Below the pieces are notes generated by a model. That model made no database searches and was not told the origin of the DNA. It saw nothing but the letters and a program-made list of their open reading frames with translations. From an uncultured Acidimicrobiaceae bacterium (lineage in GTDB: Bacteria > Actinomycetota > Acidimicrobiia > Acidimicrobiales > SZUA-35), in the NCBI GenBank assembly GCA_947259095.1, contig CAMYLA010000020.1, positions 62,001 through 126,000 of the forward strand: a DNA stretch of 64,000 nt, written 5' to 3'. The translations under genes and the position numbers were made by a program. Below are positions 30,631 to 39,694 of the stretch, in pieces (the stretch's first letter is position 1; every line of letters starts with the position of its first letter).

Positions 30631-31629
30631 ATGAGCTCCAGTTCCGTCGTCCCGGTCGAGAATCGACAGAAGCTGACCGATATCAGCCCCTTCTCGTGGG
30701 AGCATCCCGCCGATCGGGTGGCGCTCAATGCACTGCAGCAGATCCCCGGCTTCGACAGCCTGCTCAAGAAGGTGGTCGGCACCTTCGGTGAGCGCAACAT
30801 ATCGATGGTGTACAAGGCCCAGGCGGTCAGGGTCGGGCCCAGCCAGTACGGGAGAATCCACCGGCAATTGGAAGCGGTGTGCGAGGTGCTCGACGTTGAC
30901 GTCCCGCCGCTCTACATCTCCCAGACCCACATGGTGAACGCCGGTGCGGTCGGGATGGACAACCCGTTCATCGTGTTGAACTCGTCACTCATCGAGCTGG
31001 CCAACGATGCCGAGATCGAAGCGGTCCTCGGCCACGAGGTCGGACACATCATGAGTGAGCACGCCCTCTACCGCACCCTGTTGAACCTCCTGCTTGGCTA
31101 CGGCCAGTCTTTCACCCCGGTCATCAGCCAGGCCGTGATCCCAATCACCCTGGCTCTGCTGGAGTGGAGCCGGAAGGCCGAGGTGTCCTGCGATCGGGCC
31201 GGGCTCCTGGCGACCCAGGATCTCAATGCCGTGCTGGGGCTGCTGCTGGTGATGGCCGGCGGCATTCGGGGCCGCCGGGACGAGATGGACATCGAGGCAT
31301 TCGTCGAACAGAGCAACGACTACCGCCAGGAATCGGGCCTCGGCGCCTACTACCGGGTGATGTCGACCCTCGGCCGAACCCATCCGTTCCCGGTGATCCG
31401 GGTGGCCGAGCTGCGGAACTGGGTGGACTCGGGGGCCTACACCGAGATCATGGCCGGCAACTACCACCGCATCGGCGACCCACGGCCGTTCGCCGATGAC
31501 GCAACCATGGCCGGGCAGGCGTTCAGCGAGACCGCCAACCGGGTCTTCGAAGACACGGACCGCTACGTGAACGAGGCGCTGTTCGACTTCATGGGCGCGG
31601 CGAAACGACGGTTCAACACCGACGCCTGA
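30631..31629 (+). CDS. M48-family metallopeptidase
   Basis: AVLGHEVGHIMSEHALYRTLLN zinc motif; downstream WSRKAEVSCDRAG. Confidence 0.88.
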   Translation: MSSSSVVPVENRQKLTDISPFSWEHPADRVALNALQQIPGFDSLLKKVVGTFGERNISMVYKAQAVRVGPSQYGRIHRQLEAVCEVLDVDVPPLYISQTHMVNAGAVGMDNPFIVLNSSLIELANDAEIEAVLGHEVGHIMSEHALYRTLLNLLLGYGQSFTPVISQAVIPITLALLEWSRKAEVSCDRAGLLATQDLNAVLGLLLVMAGGIRGRRDEMDIEAFVEQSNDYRQESGLGAYYRVMSTLGRTHPFPVIRVAELRNWVDSGAYTEIMAGNYHRIGDPRPFADDATMAGQAFSETANRVFEDTDRYVNEALFDFMGAAKRRFNTDA

Positions 31630-31700
31630 GTGCTGGGCCTGGTGCCGCCCCCGGGCTGCGGCGACGGCCGGCGACCCCGACCCCGACCCCAGGCCGCTGA

Positions 31701-33647
31701 TCAGCCGCCGCCCGGCCGTCGAGCCGTCGGGGCGTCGACCGTGGCGTCGATCCGGACGTCGAGGCGCCGCCCGTCGGTGCTCGGCGTGACCACCAACGAC
31801 CCCTTCGACGTGGGAATCGTCGACTCGACGAGCAACCGGCGGGCCCCGATGATGCGATGTTGGGGCGGGGCCCGGATCACCGACACCTCCAGAAGTTCCC
31901 TGGCTGCGGCCACCACCTCACCCGATCGGGCCGAGCCACGCTCGGCGATCAGGAGATCGACCCGTCGGACACCGGCGGCCCGGCAATCGGCCAGGGCTCG
32001 ACCGTCGGCGTCCGCGCCGACCACCAGCACCGCCGGCCCGGCATCGCTGCCGGGAAACCAGCCCAGCCCAGGTCCACAGACCACCGGGTCGGGCGCTCGG
32101 GGCACGGCGGCCAGCAGCACCGCCAGCCCGGCGACGGCCAGGCCGGACCGGACCAGCATCGGAAGCGTCCGGCTCCTGGCCAGCAACCAGAGACCAACCA
32201 GTCCCAGGGCGGCGAGGGGAGCCACCCGGGGGGCGGGAAGGCGGGCATGCCAGGTCGCCACCGCCTCGATCCACCACAGCAGTGCCTCGGCCGGCAGCTG
32301 GACGACCGACGCCGCCTCAGCCGGCAACAGCCCGGCCAGGACCCCCACGGTCAGCCCGACGGTCATGATCCCCGCTGCGGCCCATCCGGCCAGCACATTG
32401 GCCGGTATCGAGGCGAGCGACAACGGCCCGAAGTAGAGCGCCAGCAGCGGGCCGACACCGATCTGTGCCGACAGGGTGGTGGCCAGCGGGCCCCGCAGCC
32501 AACGCGGCCCACGGAGGCGTCCTTCGATGGTGGGCTGGAGCAGCAGGATCCCGGCCGAGGCCGCCACCGACAGCTGGAAACCGACTGCGTCGACCAGGAA
32601 CGGATCCAGGCACACCAGCCCCAGCGCCGCCAGGGCCAGCACCTGCAGCCCCGATCGTTCCCGGCCGGACATGGTGGCCCAGGCGGCGATGGCCGCGGTG
32701 GTGGTGGCCCGCAGCACCGACGGCTCCAGCCTGGTGATCATGGCGAAGATGGCCAGCAGCGCCACCACGGCGAGGAACCGACTTCGGAAGCCGAGGGTCT
32801 CCAGCAGCGGCCGGGCGACGGCCAGGACAAAGGCCACGTTCTGACCCGACACCGCCAGCAGGTGGGAGAGCCCGGAGGCCCGGAACCGCAGCCGCTGGCC
32901 CAGGGTCTGGGATCGATCGTCGCCGATGACCAGGCCGAGGTACAACGACCTTCGGGGGCCGGCCATGGTGGCACCTCCGGCAGCGATGCGATCGCGGAAG
33001 AACTCGGGGATCCGATGCTGGGGAGCCGGTTCCTCAACGGAGCTGGCATGGTCGACCGAGGCCAGCCCGGTGATATGGCGGTGGCGGAAACGGCTCGGAT
33101 TCCCCATCGGGCGGAGCCGACCCTCGAGCCGCACCGTTTCGCCGATGGAGGTGCCGTCGAACATCGCTCCGGCCGAACCGTAGGCGGTGGCCTCGATCCG
33201 GTCGCCGGAGGGGAGCCGCAGTTCGAGCCGGGTGGCGGCACCGAATCGGCTGGGATCGCCCAGCACGGTGGCCGGCGATCGCAGCGGGCCGGGGTCGAGC
33301 AACCGGTGGGCATCGTCGGCTCGGGCACCGAGGTGGGAACAGACGACGAACGCCGCGATCACCAACCCGACGGGCCGGCGGCGAACCGCCGACACCGCAG
33401 CCAGGCCGAGGCCGAGCACCAGCACCGCCCGCGGAGCGGCCGCCGACCAGGCCACATCGGCGCCGATCCAGCCGCTGACCGCCAACACCACCGTCCCACT
33501 CTCCCCCAGCCGACCGAGCGCGGCCGGAGGCCGACCAGCGAGGCTCGCCGGTCGACCCGACGGCCGGCCGAGCCCGGGCCCCGGGGAAAACGTGGCTGCC
33601 GGGCTTCCCCGACCCCCCGACCGGACCTCAGACCGTGACCAGATCAC
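31701..33647 (-). CDS. comEC: ComEC/Rec2 competence protein
   Basis: GLSHLLAVSGQNVAFVLAVARPLLE signature, many TM segments. Confidence 0.88.
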   Translation of the reverse strand: MIWSRSEVRSGGRGSPAATFSPGPGLGRPSGRPASLAGRPPAALGRLGESGTVVLAVSGWIGADVAWSAAAPRAVLVLGLGLAAVSAVRRRPVGLVIAAFVVCSHLGARADDAHRLLDPGPLRSPATVLGDPSRFGAATRLELRLPSGDRIEATAYGSAGAMFDGTSIGETVRLEGRLRPMGNPSRFRHRHITGLASVDHASSVEEPAPQHRIPEFFRDRIAAGGATMAGPRRSLYLGLVIGDDRSQTLGQRLRFRASGLSHLLAVSGQNVAFVLAVARPLLETLGFRSRFLAVVALLAIFAMITRLEPSVLRATTTAAIAAWATMSGRERSGLQVLALAALGLVCLDPFLVDAVGFQLSVAASAGILLLQPTIEGRLRGPRWLRGPLATTLSAQIGVGPLLALYFGPLSLASIPANVLAGWAAAGIMTVGLTVGVLAGLLPAEAASVVQLPAEALLWWIEAVATWHARLPAPRVAPLAALGLVGLWLLARSRTLPMLVRSGLAVAGLAVLLAAVPRAPDPVVCGPGLGWFPGSDAGPAVLVVGADADGRALADCRAAGVRRVDLLIAERGSARSGEVVAAARELLEVSVIRAPPQHRIIGARRLLVESTIPTSKGSLVVTPSTDGRRLDVRIDATVDAPTARRPGGG

Positions 33648-34316
33648 GGAGTGCAGCCAGTTTCGCCGGGCCGATGCCGGGCACCGATGTCAGATCCTCG
33701 ACGGTGAGGAAACCGCCGTGCTCCGCCCGCCAGCCGACGATGGCGGCCGACGTGGCCGGACCGACCCCGGGGAGCGCCTCGAGCTGCTCGGCGGTTGCGG
33801 CGTTGAGGTCGATCGGCCCGGTCGACGGAGGCGAGGCCGCCGACCCATCGCCGGCAAGCGAGCGGGCCGATACCACCAGCGGCCCGGCGACCTCCTCGCC
33901 CCTCGCAGGCACCCTGACCTGGTCGCCGTCGGCGATCGGGGCGGCGAGGTTCAGCCGCTCCGGGTCGGCGGCCTCGGTCACGCCTCCGGCAGCCGAGACC
34001 GCATCGACGATCCGGCTGCCGGGGGCCAGCATCACCAGCCCGGGGCGGGTGACCTCGCCGATCACGTGGACGATCAGGTCGATCGGGGGTGCAACCGGTT
34101 CGGGCGTTGTCGACGTGGCAGCCGCCGGCGCCGGACCTCGCACCGACGGTCCGCCGTCCCCGTCCCGGTGCCGGCCAGCGGGACAAGCTCCTCAACCGGT
34201 GGCTGTGGGGCCGGACGACCGAGCCACCAGCCGAGGGCGGAAACGCAGACGACCGCGCCCACCAGACCCCAGACAACGGCGGGCCGCTGCCGCCACAATT
34301 CGAACCGCAACACCAT
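33628..34316 (-). pseudogene. comEA: ComEA-like helix-hairpin-helix DNA-binding protein, apparently frameshifted
   Basis: SLBB part VHVIGEVTRPGLVMLAPGSRIVDAVSAAGG and HhH LPGVGPATSAAIVGWR..VPGIGPAKLAALRDLV in one frame; upstream TM MVLRFELWRQRPAVVWGLVGAVVCVSALGWWLGRPAPQPPVEELVPLAG in another; junction about 34140-34190. Confidence 0.65.
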
Positions 34317-34469
34317 GCCGTCGAGGCGGTCGGCCAGGCCGAGCGGGCCGGGCCCGGTCGGATCGGTTCCTGTGGCGAACCCCGGATCGCCGCCGTCACC
34401 CGGTGTGCGATGTAACGACGTTGGATCGGCTGAGCGACCGGTCGGCGGCCGGCCACGTTCTTCGAACAA

Positions 34470-34506
34470 CACAAAACCCCCCGAGGATTCGGGACTTCAG
34501 GGGGAA
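34470..34506 (-). terminator. Possible intrinsic terminator after the thioredoxin-TPR gene
   Basis: Minus strand CCCCCTGAAGTCCCGAATCCTCGGGGGGTTTTGTGTTGTT. Confidence 0.45.
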
Positions 34507-34570
34507 GGTGATGTTGGAGAGCGTGGCTCTCGAAGGTGGGCGTCGGGCCGATCGGGGCCGGCGACGCCGA

Positions 34571-35293
34571 TCAGAAGAGCTGGGTCGACAGCTTTCTTCG
34601 CCAGTCGCCGGCCGCTTCGGGATTGCCTGTTGACAACTCGTCGAGCAGGGTGATGAACTCCGCTCTGGCATCGTCGTCGCCCTTCACGTTCGGCAACAGT
34701 GCCGACAGCTTGGCGTCGATCTCGTTCTGCGCATCGGGCGGCAGGACCATGGCCCGGGCCGCAGCCAGCATGGTCTCGATGTCCTCGTCGCCATCGGGAA
34801 AGGCGCTGAGCACGGTGACGGCCTCGTCGGGACGCCCGGACTGGAGCAGCAGTTGCGTCAACAGCACCGCCGCCGGTTTGCTCTCCGGATCGAGTTCCAG
34901 CGCCTTTCGCAGCGACTCCTCATCTCCCTTGGCGAGGAGCTGCTCGACCTCTCCCCCATCGACCGCGCCGCCGACCAGTTCCGAGACGAAGGCCCTGACC
35001 TGGGCTTCGGGTTGGGCGCCCATGAAATTGGAGACCACCTGGCCCTTGTCGAGGGCGTAGACCGCAGGGATCGACTGGACCTGGAAGGCCTGGGAGGCCT
35101 GCGGGTTCTCATCGACGTTGATCTTGGCCAACACCACCCCGCCGCCGGTCTCGGCGATGACCTTCTCCAGGATGGGACCGAGCGTCTTGCACGGACCGCA
35201 CCACGGCGCCCACAGGTCGACGACCACCGGCGTCGACATCGAACGCTGCAGAACCTCAGCCTCGAACGTTGCGTCGGTGACATCTATGCTCAT
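34571..35293 (-). CDS. Thioredoxin with C-terminal TPR-like region (CnoX-like)
   Basis: VVVDLWAPWCGPCKTLGPILEKV; C-terminal helical repeats ESLRKALELDPESKPAAVLLTQLLLQSGRPDEAVTVL. Confidence 0.9.
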   Translation of the reverse strand: MSIDVTDATFEAEVLQRSMSTPVVVDLWAPWCGPCKTLGPILEKVIAETGGGVVLAKINVDENPQASQAFQVQSIPAVYALDKGQVVSNFMGAQPEAQVRAFVSELVGGAVDGGEVEQLLAKGDEESLRKALELDPESKPAAVLLTQLLLQSGRPDEAVTVLSAFPDGDEDIETMLAAARAMVLPPDAQNEIDAKLSALLPNVKGDDDARAEFITLLDELSTGNPEAAGDWRRKLSTQLF

Positions 35294-35462
35294 CGAGTAC
35301 ACGCTACCGGTGGACAACCGACTTTGTCGCCGGGCGCCCGTTCCCTACAGTGGCCGTTGACGGCCGTCGGAGTGGCTGCTCGATCTGAGCCGGCCCCCCG
35401 CCGGAGGTATCGAACGACCCCGGTCGACCGGCGATCGAGGCAGGACGGAAGGACGTAGGATC

Positions 35463-36476
35463 GTGCGAGTTGACGGAGGATTCGGGATGGGCGGCGAACT
35501 CGGCAGCGCCATCACCGCAGCCAAGGAACACGAGGCCGCAGGCTACGACGGGTTCTGGACCGCCGAGACCAGCCATGACCCGTTCCTGCCCCTGCTGCTG
35601 GCGGCCGAGCACACCGAGACCATCGAACTGGGGACCTCGATCGCCGTCGCCTTCGCCCGCAGTCCGATGACGCTGGCCAACACCGCCTATGACCTCCAGG
35701 CGTACTCCGGCCGATTCATCCTCGGGCTGGGATCCCAGATCAAGCCCCACATCACCAAGCGGTTCTCCATGGAGTGGTCGAAGCCGGCGGCCAGGATGCG
35801 GGAGATGGTGCTGGCCATCCGGGCCATCTGGGACTGCTGGAACAACGACTCCAAACTTGACTTCAGGGGCGAGTTCTACACCCACACCCTGATGACGCCG
35901 TTCTTCAACCCCGGACCCAATCCCAATGGCGACGCCAAGATCTTCCTAGCCGGCGTCGGGCCGCTGATGACCGAGGTTGCGGGCGAAGTGGGAGACGGAT
36001 TCATCTGCCATGGGTTCACCACCGAACGATTCCTGCGTGAGGTCACCATCCCGGCCCTGGAAAGGGGACGGGCCAAAGCCGGCAAGACGATGGAGGGCTT
36101 CGAGATCGTCGGTCCCTCGTTCGTGGTGACCGGGAACGACCAGGACCAACTGGAGAAGGCGGCGATGGCAACCCGGCAGCAGATCGCCTTCTACGGATCG
36201 ACACCGGCCTATCGACCGGTCCTCGACCTCCACGGCTGGGGCGGCATGCAGGAGGACCTGAACAAGCTGTCGAAGCAGGGCGAGTGGCAACAGATGGGCA
36301 CCTTGATCGACGACGAGATCCTGAACACCTTCGCAGTGGTCGGCGAGCCGGAGGCCGTTGCCCCCGAGTTGCATCGCCGGTACGGCGATGTGATCCAGCG
36401 GATCAGCTTCTATGCGCCGTACAAGGCCGACCCGGACCGCTGGCGGACCGTCATGGCCGCCTTGAAGGATGCCTAA
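35463..36476 (+). CDS. LLM-class F420-dependent oxidoreductase
   Basis: GYDGFWTAETSHDPFLPLLLAAEHTETIELGTSIAVAFARSPMTLANTAYDLQAYSGRFILGLGSQ. Confidence 0.88.
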   Translation: MRVDGGFGMGGELGSAITAAKEHEAAGYDGFWTAETSHDPFLPLLLAAEHTETIELGTSIAVAFARSPMTLANTAYDLQAYSGRFILGLGSQIKPHITKRFSMEWSKPAARMREMVLAIRAIWDCWNNDSKLDFRGEFYTHTLMTPFFNPGPNPNGDAKIFLAGVGPLMTEVAGEVGDGFICHGFTTERFLREVTIPALERGRAKAGKTMEGFEIVGPSFVVTGNDQDQLEKAAMATRQQIAFYGSTPAYRPVLDLHGWGGMQEDLNKLSKQGEWQQMGTLIDDEILNTFAVVGEPEAVAPELHRRYGDVIQRISFYAPYKADPDRWRTVMAALKDA

Positions 36477-36625
36477 TGGCTTGTCGGGCCGTGCCGACTG
36501 GGCATACCAGATGAGCCGGACCGAGCACGCCGGATGGGGCAGACGGAGCGGCCTGGACGCGACCGTGGGTGTGGAGCCGAAGAGCCGGCCCGGGAGCAAC
36601 CGGTGAAACGGTCGGAGCCGGAGCG

Positions 36626-37885
36626 ATGACGCAGCCGCCGGCGTCCGGCTCGGCGCAGATCGACGGGATGCCGCTCCCTCGCGGCTTCAGCGTGCTGTTG
36701 ACCGCCGCTGCGGCCATCATCGTGGTGGCCGGACTCCGGGCCTTCTCCAGCTCGATCGGGCCCATCTTTCTGGCGCTGATCATCGTGGTGGTCGTCAGCC
36801 CGATCCAGCAGGTGCTGATCTCGCGGGGGGTACCGGTCCTGGTGGCGAAGCTTGTGCTCTTCGTCACCGCGTTCAGCGTGCTCGGCGTCATCACCTTGGC
36901 TCTGGTCTGGTCCACCACCCAGCTCGTCGGGCTCCTGACCAGCGACGAGTACACCGAGGAGTTCTCCCAGGCCCAGGACAACCTGGCCGATCGCCTGGAC
37001 CGGTTGGGAATCACCGGCGACGACATGCAGGACGCTGTGACCGGACTCGACCTCGGCGCGGTGGCCGGGCAGATCACCAATGCCCTGTCCAGCCTGCTCA
37101 GCCTGACCAGCGCCCTGAGCCTCCTGGTGCTCACCCTGTTGTTCATGGTGTTCGATTCCGGGCCGTTCGTACGAAACCTCAATGGCGTTCGGCGGGTTCG
37201 CCCTGCGGTGGTGGGGGCTCTGGAGCTGTTCGCCAGGCGGACCCGGACCTACTTCATCGTGTCGACCGTGTTCGGCCTGATCGTGGCGGCGTTCGACGTG
37301 GTGGCGCTGACGATGCTCGGGATCCCCCTCGCCCTTGTCTGGGGCGTGCTGTCGCTGATCACCAACTACATCCCGAACGTCGGTTTCGTGCTGGGGGTGA
37401 TCCCCCCCGCCGCCCTGGGATTCTTCGAAGGGGGGTGGCAGCTGGCGCTGTGGGTCATCGTGGTCTACTCGGCGATCAACTTCATCATCCAATCGATCAT
37501 CCAGCCGAAGTTCGTCGGTGATGCGGTCGGGTTCTCGACGACGCTGACCTTTCTGTCGCTGGTGTTCTGGGGCTGGGTGATCGGACCCCTCGGGGCCCTG
37601 CTGGCGATACCGATGACGCTGCTGGCCAAGGCCCTGCTCATCGACATCGATCCGTCGACCAACTGGGCTGCGCCGCTGATCTCGCTGAGCCGAGAGCCAC
37701 CGGCCGACGCCAACCCGGCGCCGCCGGCCGGTGAGGTCGACCGGGGGGACCCCGATCCCACATCGGCCCGTGGTGCGACCACGGGGAAAGACACCGCAGC
37801 GGTCGAAAAGCCGTCGTCCGACCGTGCGGCCCTGGAGGCCAAGCGTCGGGCCGCAGCGGCAGCAGCCAGGCGATCCAAAGCCTGA
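36626..37885 (+). CDS. AI-2E family transporter (PerM/YdiK-like)
   Basis: Multi-TM; ITNYIPNVGFVLGVIPPAALGFF and IQSIIQPKFVGDAVGFSTTLTFLSLVFWGWVIGPLGALLAIPMTL. Confidence 0.88.
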   Translation: MTQPPASGSAQIDGMPLPRGFSVLLTAAAAIIVVAGLRAFSSSIGPIFLALIIVVVVSPIQQVLISRGVPVLVAKLVLFVTAFSVLGVITLALVWSTTQLVGLLTSDEYTEEFSQAQDNLADRLDRLGITGDDMQDAVTGLDLGAVAGQITNALSSLLSLTSALSLLVLTLLFMVFDSGPFVRNLNGVRRVRPAVVGALELFARRTRTYFIVSTVFGLIVAAFDVVALTMLGIPLALVWGVLSLITNYIPNVGFVLGVIPPAALGFFEGGWQLALWVIVVYSAINFIIQSIIQPKFVGDAVGFSTTLTFLSLVFWGWVIGPLGALLAIPMTLLAKALLIDIDPSTNWAAPLISLSREPPADANPAPPAGEVDRGDPDPTSARGATTGKDTAAVEKPSSDRAALEAKRRAAAAAARRSKA

Positions 37886-37908
37886 GGCCCGATCCAAAGC
37901 CCGAGGCC
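37871..37908. repeat. 19-bp tandem duplication across the AI-2E transporter stop codon
   Basis: cgatccaaagcctgaggcc | cgatccaaagcccgaggcc (1 mismatch, in the stop codon). Confidence 0.8.
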
Positions 37909-37952
37909 AAAAACGAGACCTCACTCGCCGCCGGCCCACCGCCCGCTCTCGG

Positions 37953-39611
37953 TCAGGAGGCAGGTTCCAGGGTGCCGTCGGAGTACTGCTGACGACAGAG
38001 GTTCCGCTGCAGTTTCCCCGAGCTGGTCTTCGGCAGGGTGCTCGGCTTCACCAGGACCACCTCCCGGCAGGGCACACCGACCGACTCGACCGATCGCTCA
38101 CTGACCAGTGAACGGATGTCGTCGAGGTCGCCGTCGGCCCTGGTCTCTGCCACGACCACCACATGCTCCTTGCCGTTGCGACCGGCGGCACCGAAGGCGA
38201 TCACGTTGCCGGCCCGGATCCCGTCGATCGAGCCGACGGCCCGCTCGATGTCCTGGGGGTACACGTTGCGGCCGCCGACGATGATCAGGTCCTTGATACG
38301 TCCGCACATCGCCATCTGACCGTCCACCATGTAGGCCAGGTCGCCGGTCTTGAGCCATTGGCCGTCGAACAGTTCGGCGTTGGCGTCGCTTCGCTTGTAG
38401 TACCCGGGGGTCACCGACGTACCGCGGATTTGCAGTTCGCCGACATGACGGTCGGCCAGGACCGCATCGGTGCCGGGATCGACGATCCGGAACTCGAGAC
38501 CGGGCACCGGCGAGCCGAGCAGCACGATCTCCCTTGCCGCAGGATCGTCGGCCGGGACCGGGGTGGCGACATGGTCGACCTCGAGCACGTTGGCGTCGAC
38601 GACGTCGGTGGCCAGGCCGGTCATCGGAACCGGGAAACAACCGGCGATCGCCACCTCGGCCATGCCGAAGGCGGGGAACACCGCACCGGGGCGCATCCCG
38701 TGGCGCTCACCGGCCTCGATGAAGGCCCGGACGCTGTCGGGATCCACCGGTTCCGCACCGTTGAGGGCGATCCGCAGCGACGAGAGGTCGAGCTCGGTGT
38801 CGGCCCGGCGCAGCGCCCTGGTGGCGAGGACGTAGCTGAAGTTGGGCCCGGCCGTCGCCGTGCCGCCGTAGGTCGAAATCCACTCCATCCACCGGCCCGG
38901 CGATGCCAGGAAGTCCTGCGGTGCACCGAGCACGAGATCGACGCCGGCCGACATCGGCAGGATGCAGAAGCCGACCAGCCCCATGTCGTGGTAGAGCGGC
39001 AGCCATGAGACCATCACATCGTTGTCGACGTCGACGTCTGCCGCCTCGATGATCGCATCCAGGTTGGCCGCAACCAGCCGGTTCGGCAGCATCACCCCCT
39101 TCGGTTCGGAGGTGGAGCCGCTGGTGAACTGGAGCACGAACAGGTCCTCCTCCCGGTAGTCGGGGCGGATGAACTGATCGGCGGTGACGCCGTCCTCGGT
39201 GACCAGCTCGTCGAAGGGGATCAGGGGCGGGTCGTCGGGGGAGACCTCGACGAACGGTGCCAGATCGGGATCGACGAGGACGGCAACGCAGTCGGCATTG
39301 CGGATTCGCAGCCTGGTCGAGGCGGCGAACTCCTCCAGCGAGCCGAGGCGCATCGGCAGGGGCAGCACCACCAGCGTCGCCCCGCACAACCAGACCGCCT
39401 GGAATGCGGTGACGAGATCTGCCGTGGTCGGGCCCAGCACTGCCACATGGTCGCCATGTTGGATGCCTCGCCCCTGCAGCCGGGCCGCAACGGCCTTGGC
39501 CTCTTCGTGCAGGGCGGCCCAGGTCTTGGTGACCGGGGTCTTGCCGGTGACGAAGGTGATGGTGCCGTCGCCCTTTGCCGCATGCTCGATCCGGCCCACA
39601 ATTGTCTGCAT
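37953..39611 (-). CDS. Fatty acyl-AMP ligase / AMP-dependent synthetase
   Basis: FVLQFTSGSTSEPKGVMLPN; WLPLYHDMGLVGFCILP; YKRSDANAELFDGQWLKTGDLAYMVDGQMAMCGRIKDLIIVGGRNVYPQDIE. Confidence 0.92.
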   Translation of the reverse strand: MQTIVGRIEHAAKGDGTITFVTGKTPVTKTWAALHEEAKAVAARLQGRGIQHGDHVAVLGPTTADLVTAFQAVWLCGATLVVLPLPMRLGSLEEFAASTRLRIRNADCVAVLVDPDLAPFVEVSPDDPPLIPFDELVTEDGVTADQFIRPDYREEDLFVLQFTSGSTSEPKGVMLPNRLVAANLDAIIEAADVDVDNDVMVSWLPLYHDMGLVGFCILPMSAGVDLVLGAPQDFLASPGRWMEWISTYGGTATAGPNFSYVLATRALRRADTELDLSSLRIALNGAEPVDPDSVRAFIEAGERHGMRPGAVFPAFGMAEVAIAGCFPVPMTGLATDVVDANVLEVDHVATPVPADDPAAREIVLLGSPVPGLEFRIVDPGTDAVLADRHVGELQIRGTSVTPGYYKRSDANAELFDGQWLKTGDLAYMVDGQMAMCGRIKDLIIVGGRNVYPQDIERAVGSIDGIRAGNVIAFGAAGRNGKEHVVVVAETRADGDLDDIRSLVSERSVESVGVPCREVVLVKPSTLPKTSSGKLQRNLCRQQYSDGTLEPAS

Positions 39612-39640
39612 ATCGGATTAGACACCACGCGGATCGAAAG

Positions 39641-39658
39641 AGTTACGCCTCGGTAACT
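39641..39658. promoter_or_regulatory. Candidate operator upstream of the FAAL gene
   Basis: agttac-gcctcg-gtaact inverted repeat, 30 bp upstream of the ATG at 39611. Confidence 0.35.
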
Positions 39659-39694
39659 TCGGCGGTGAATGCCGCTGGAACAGTGGGGTTCTGC

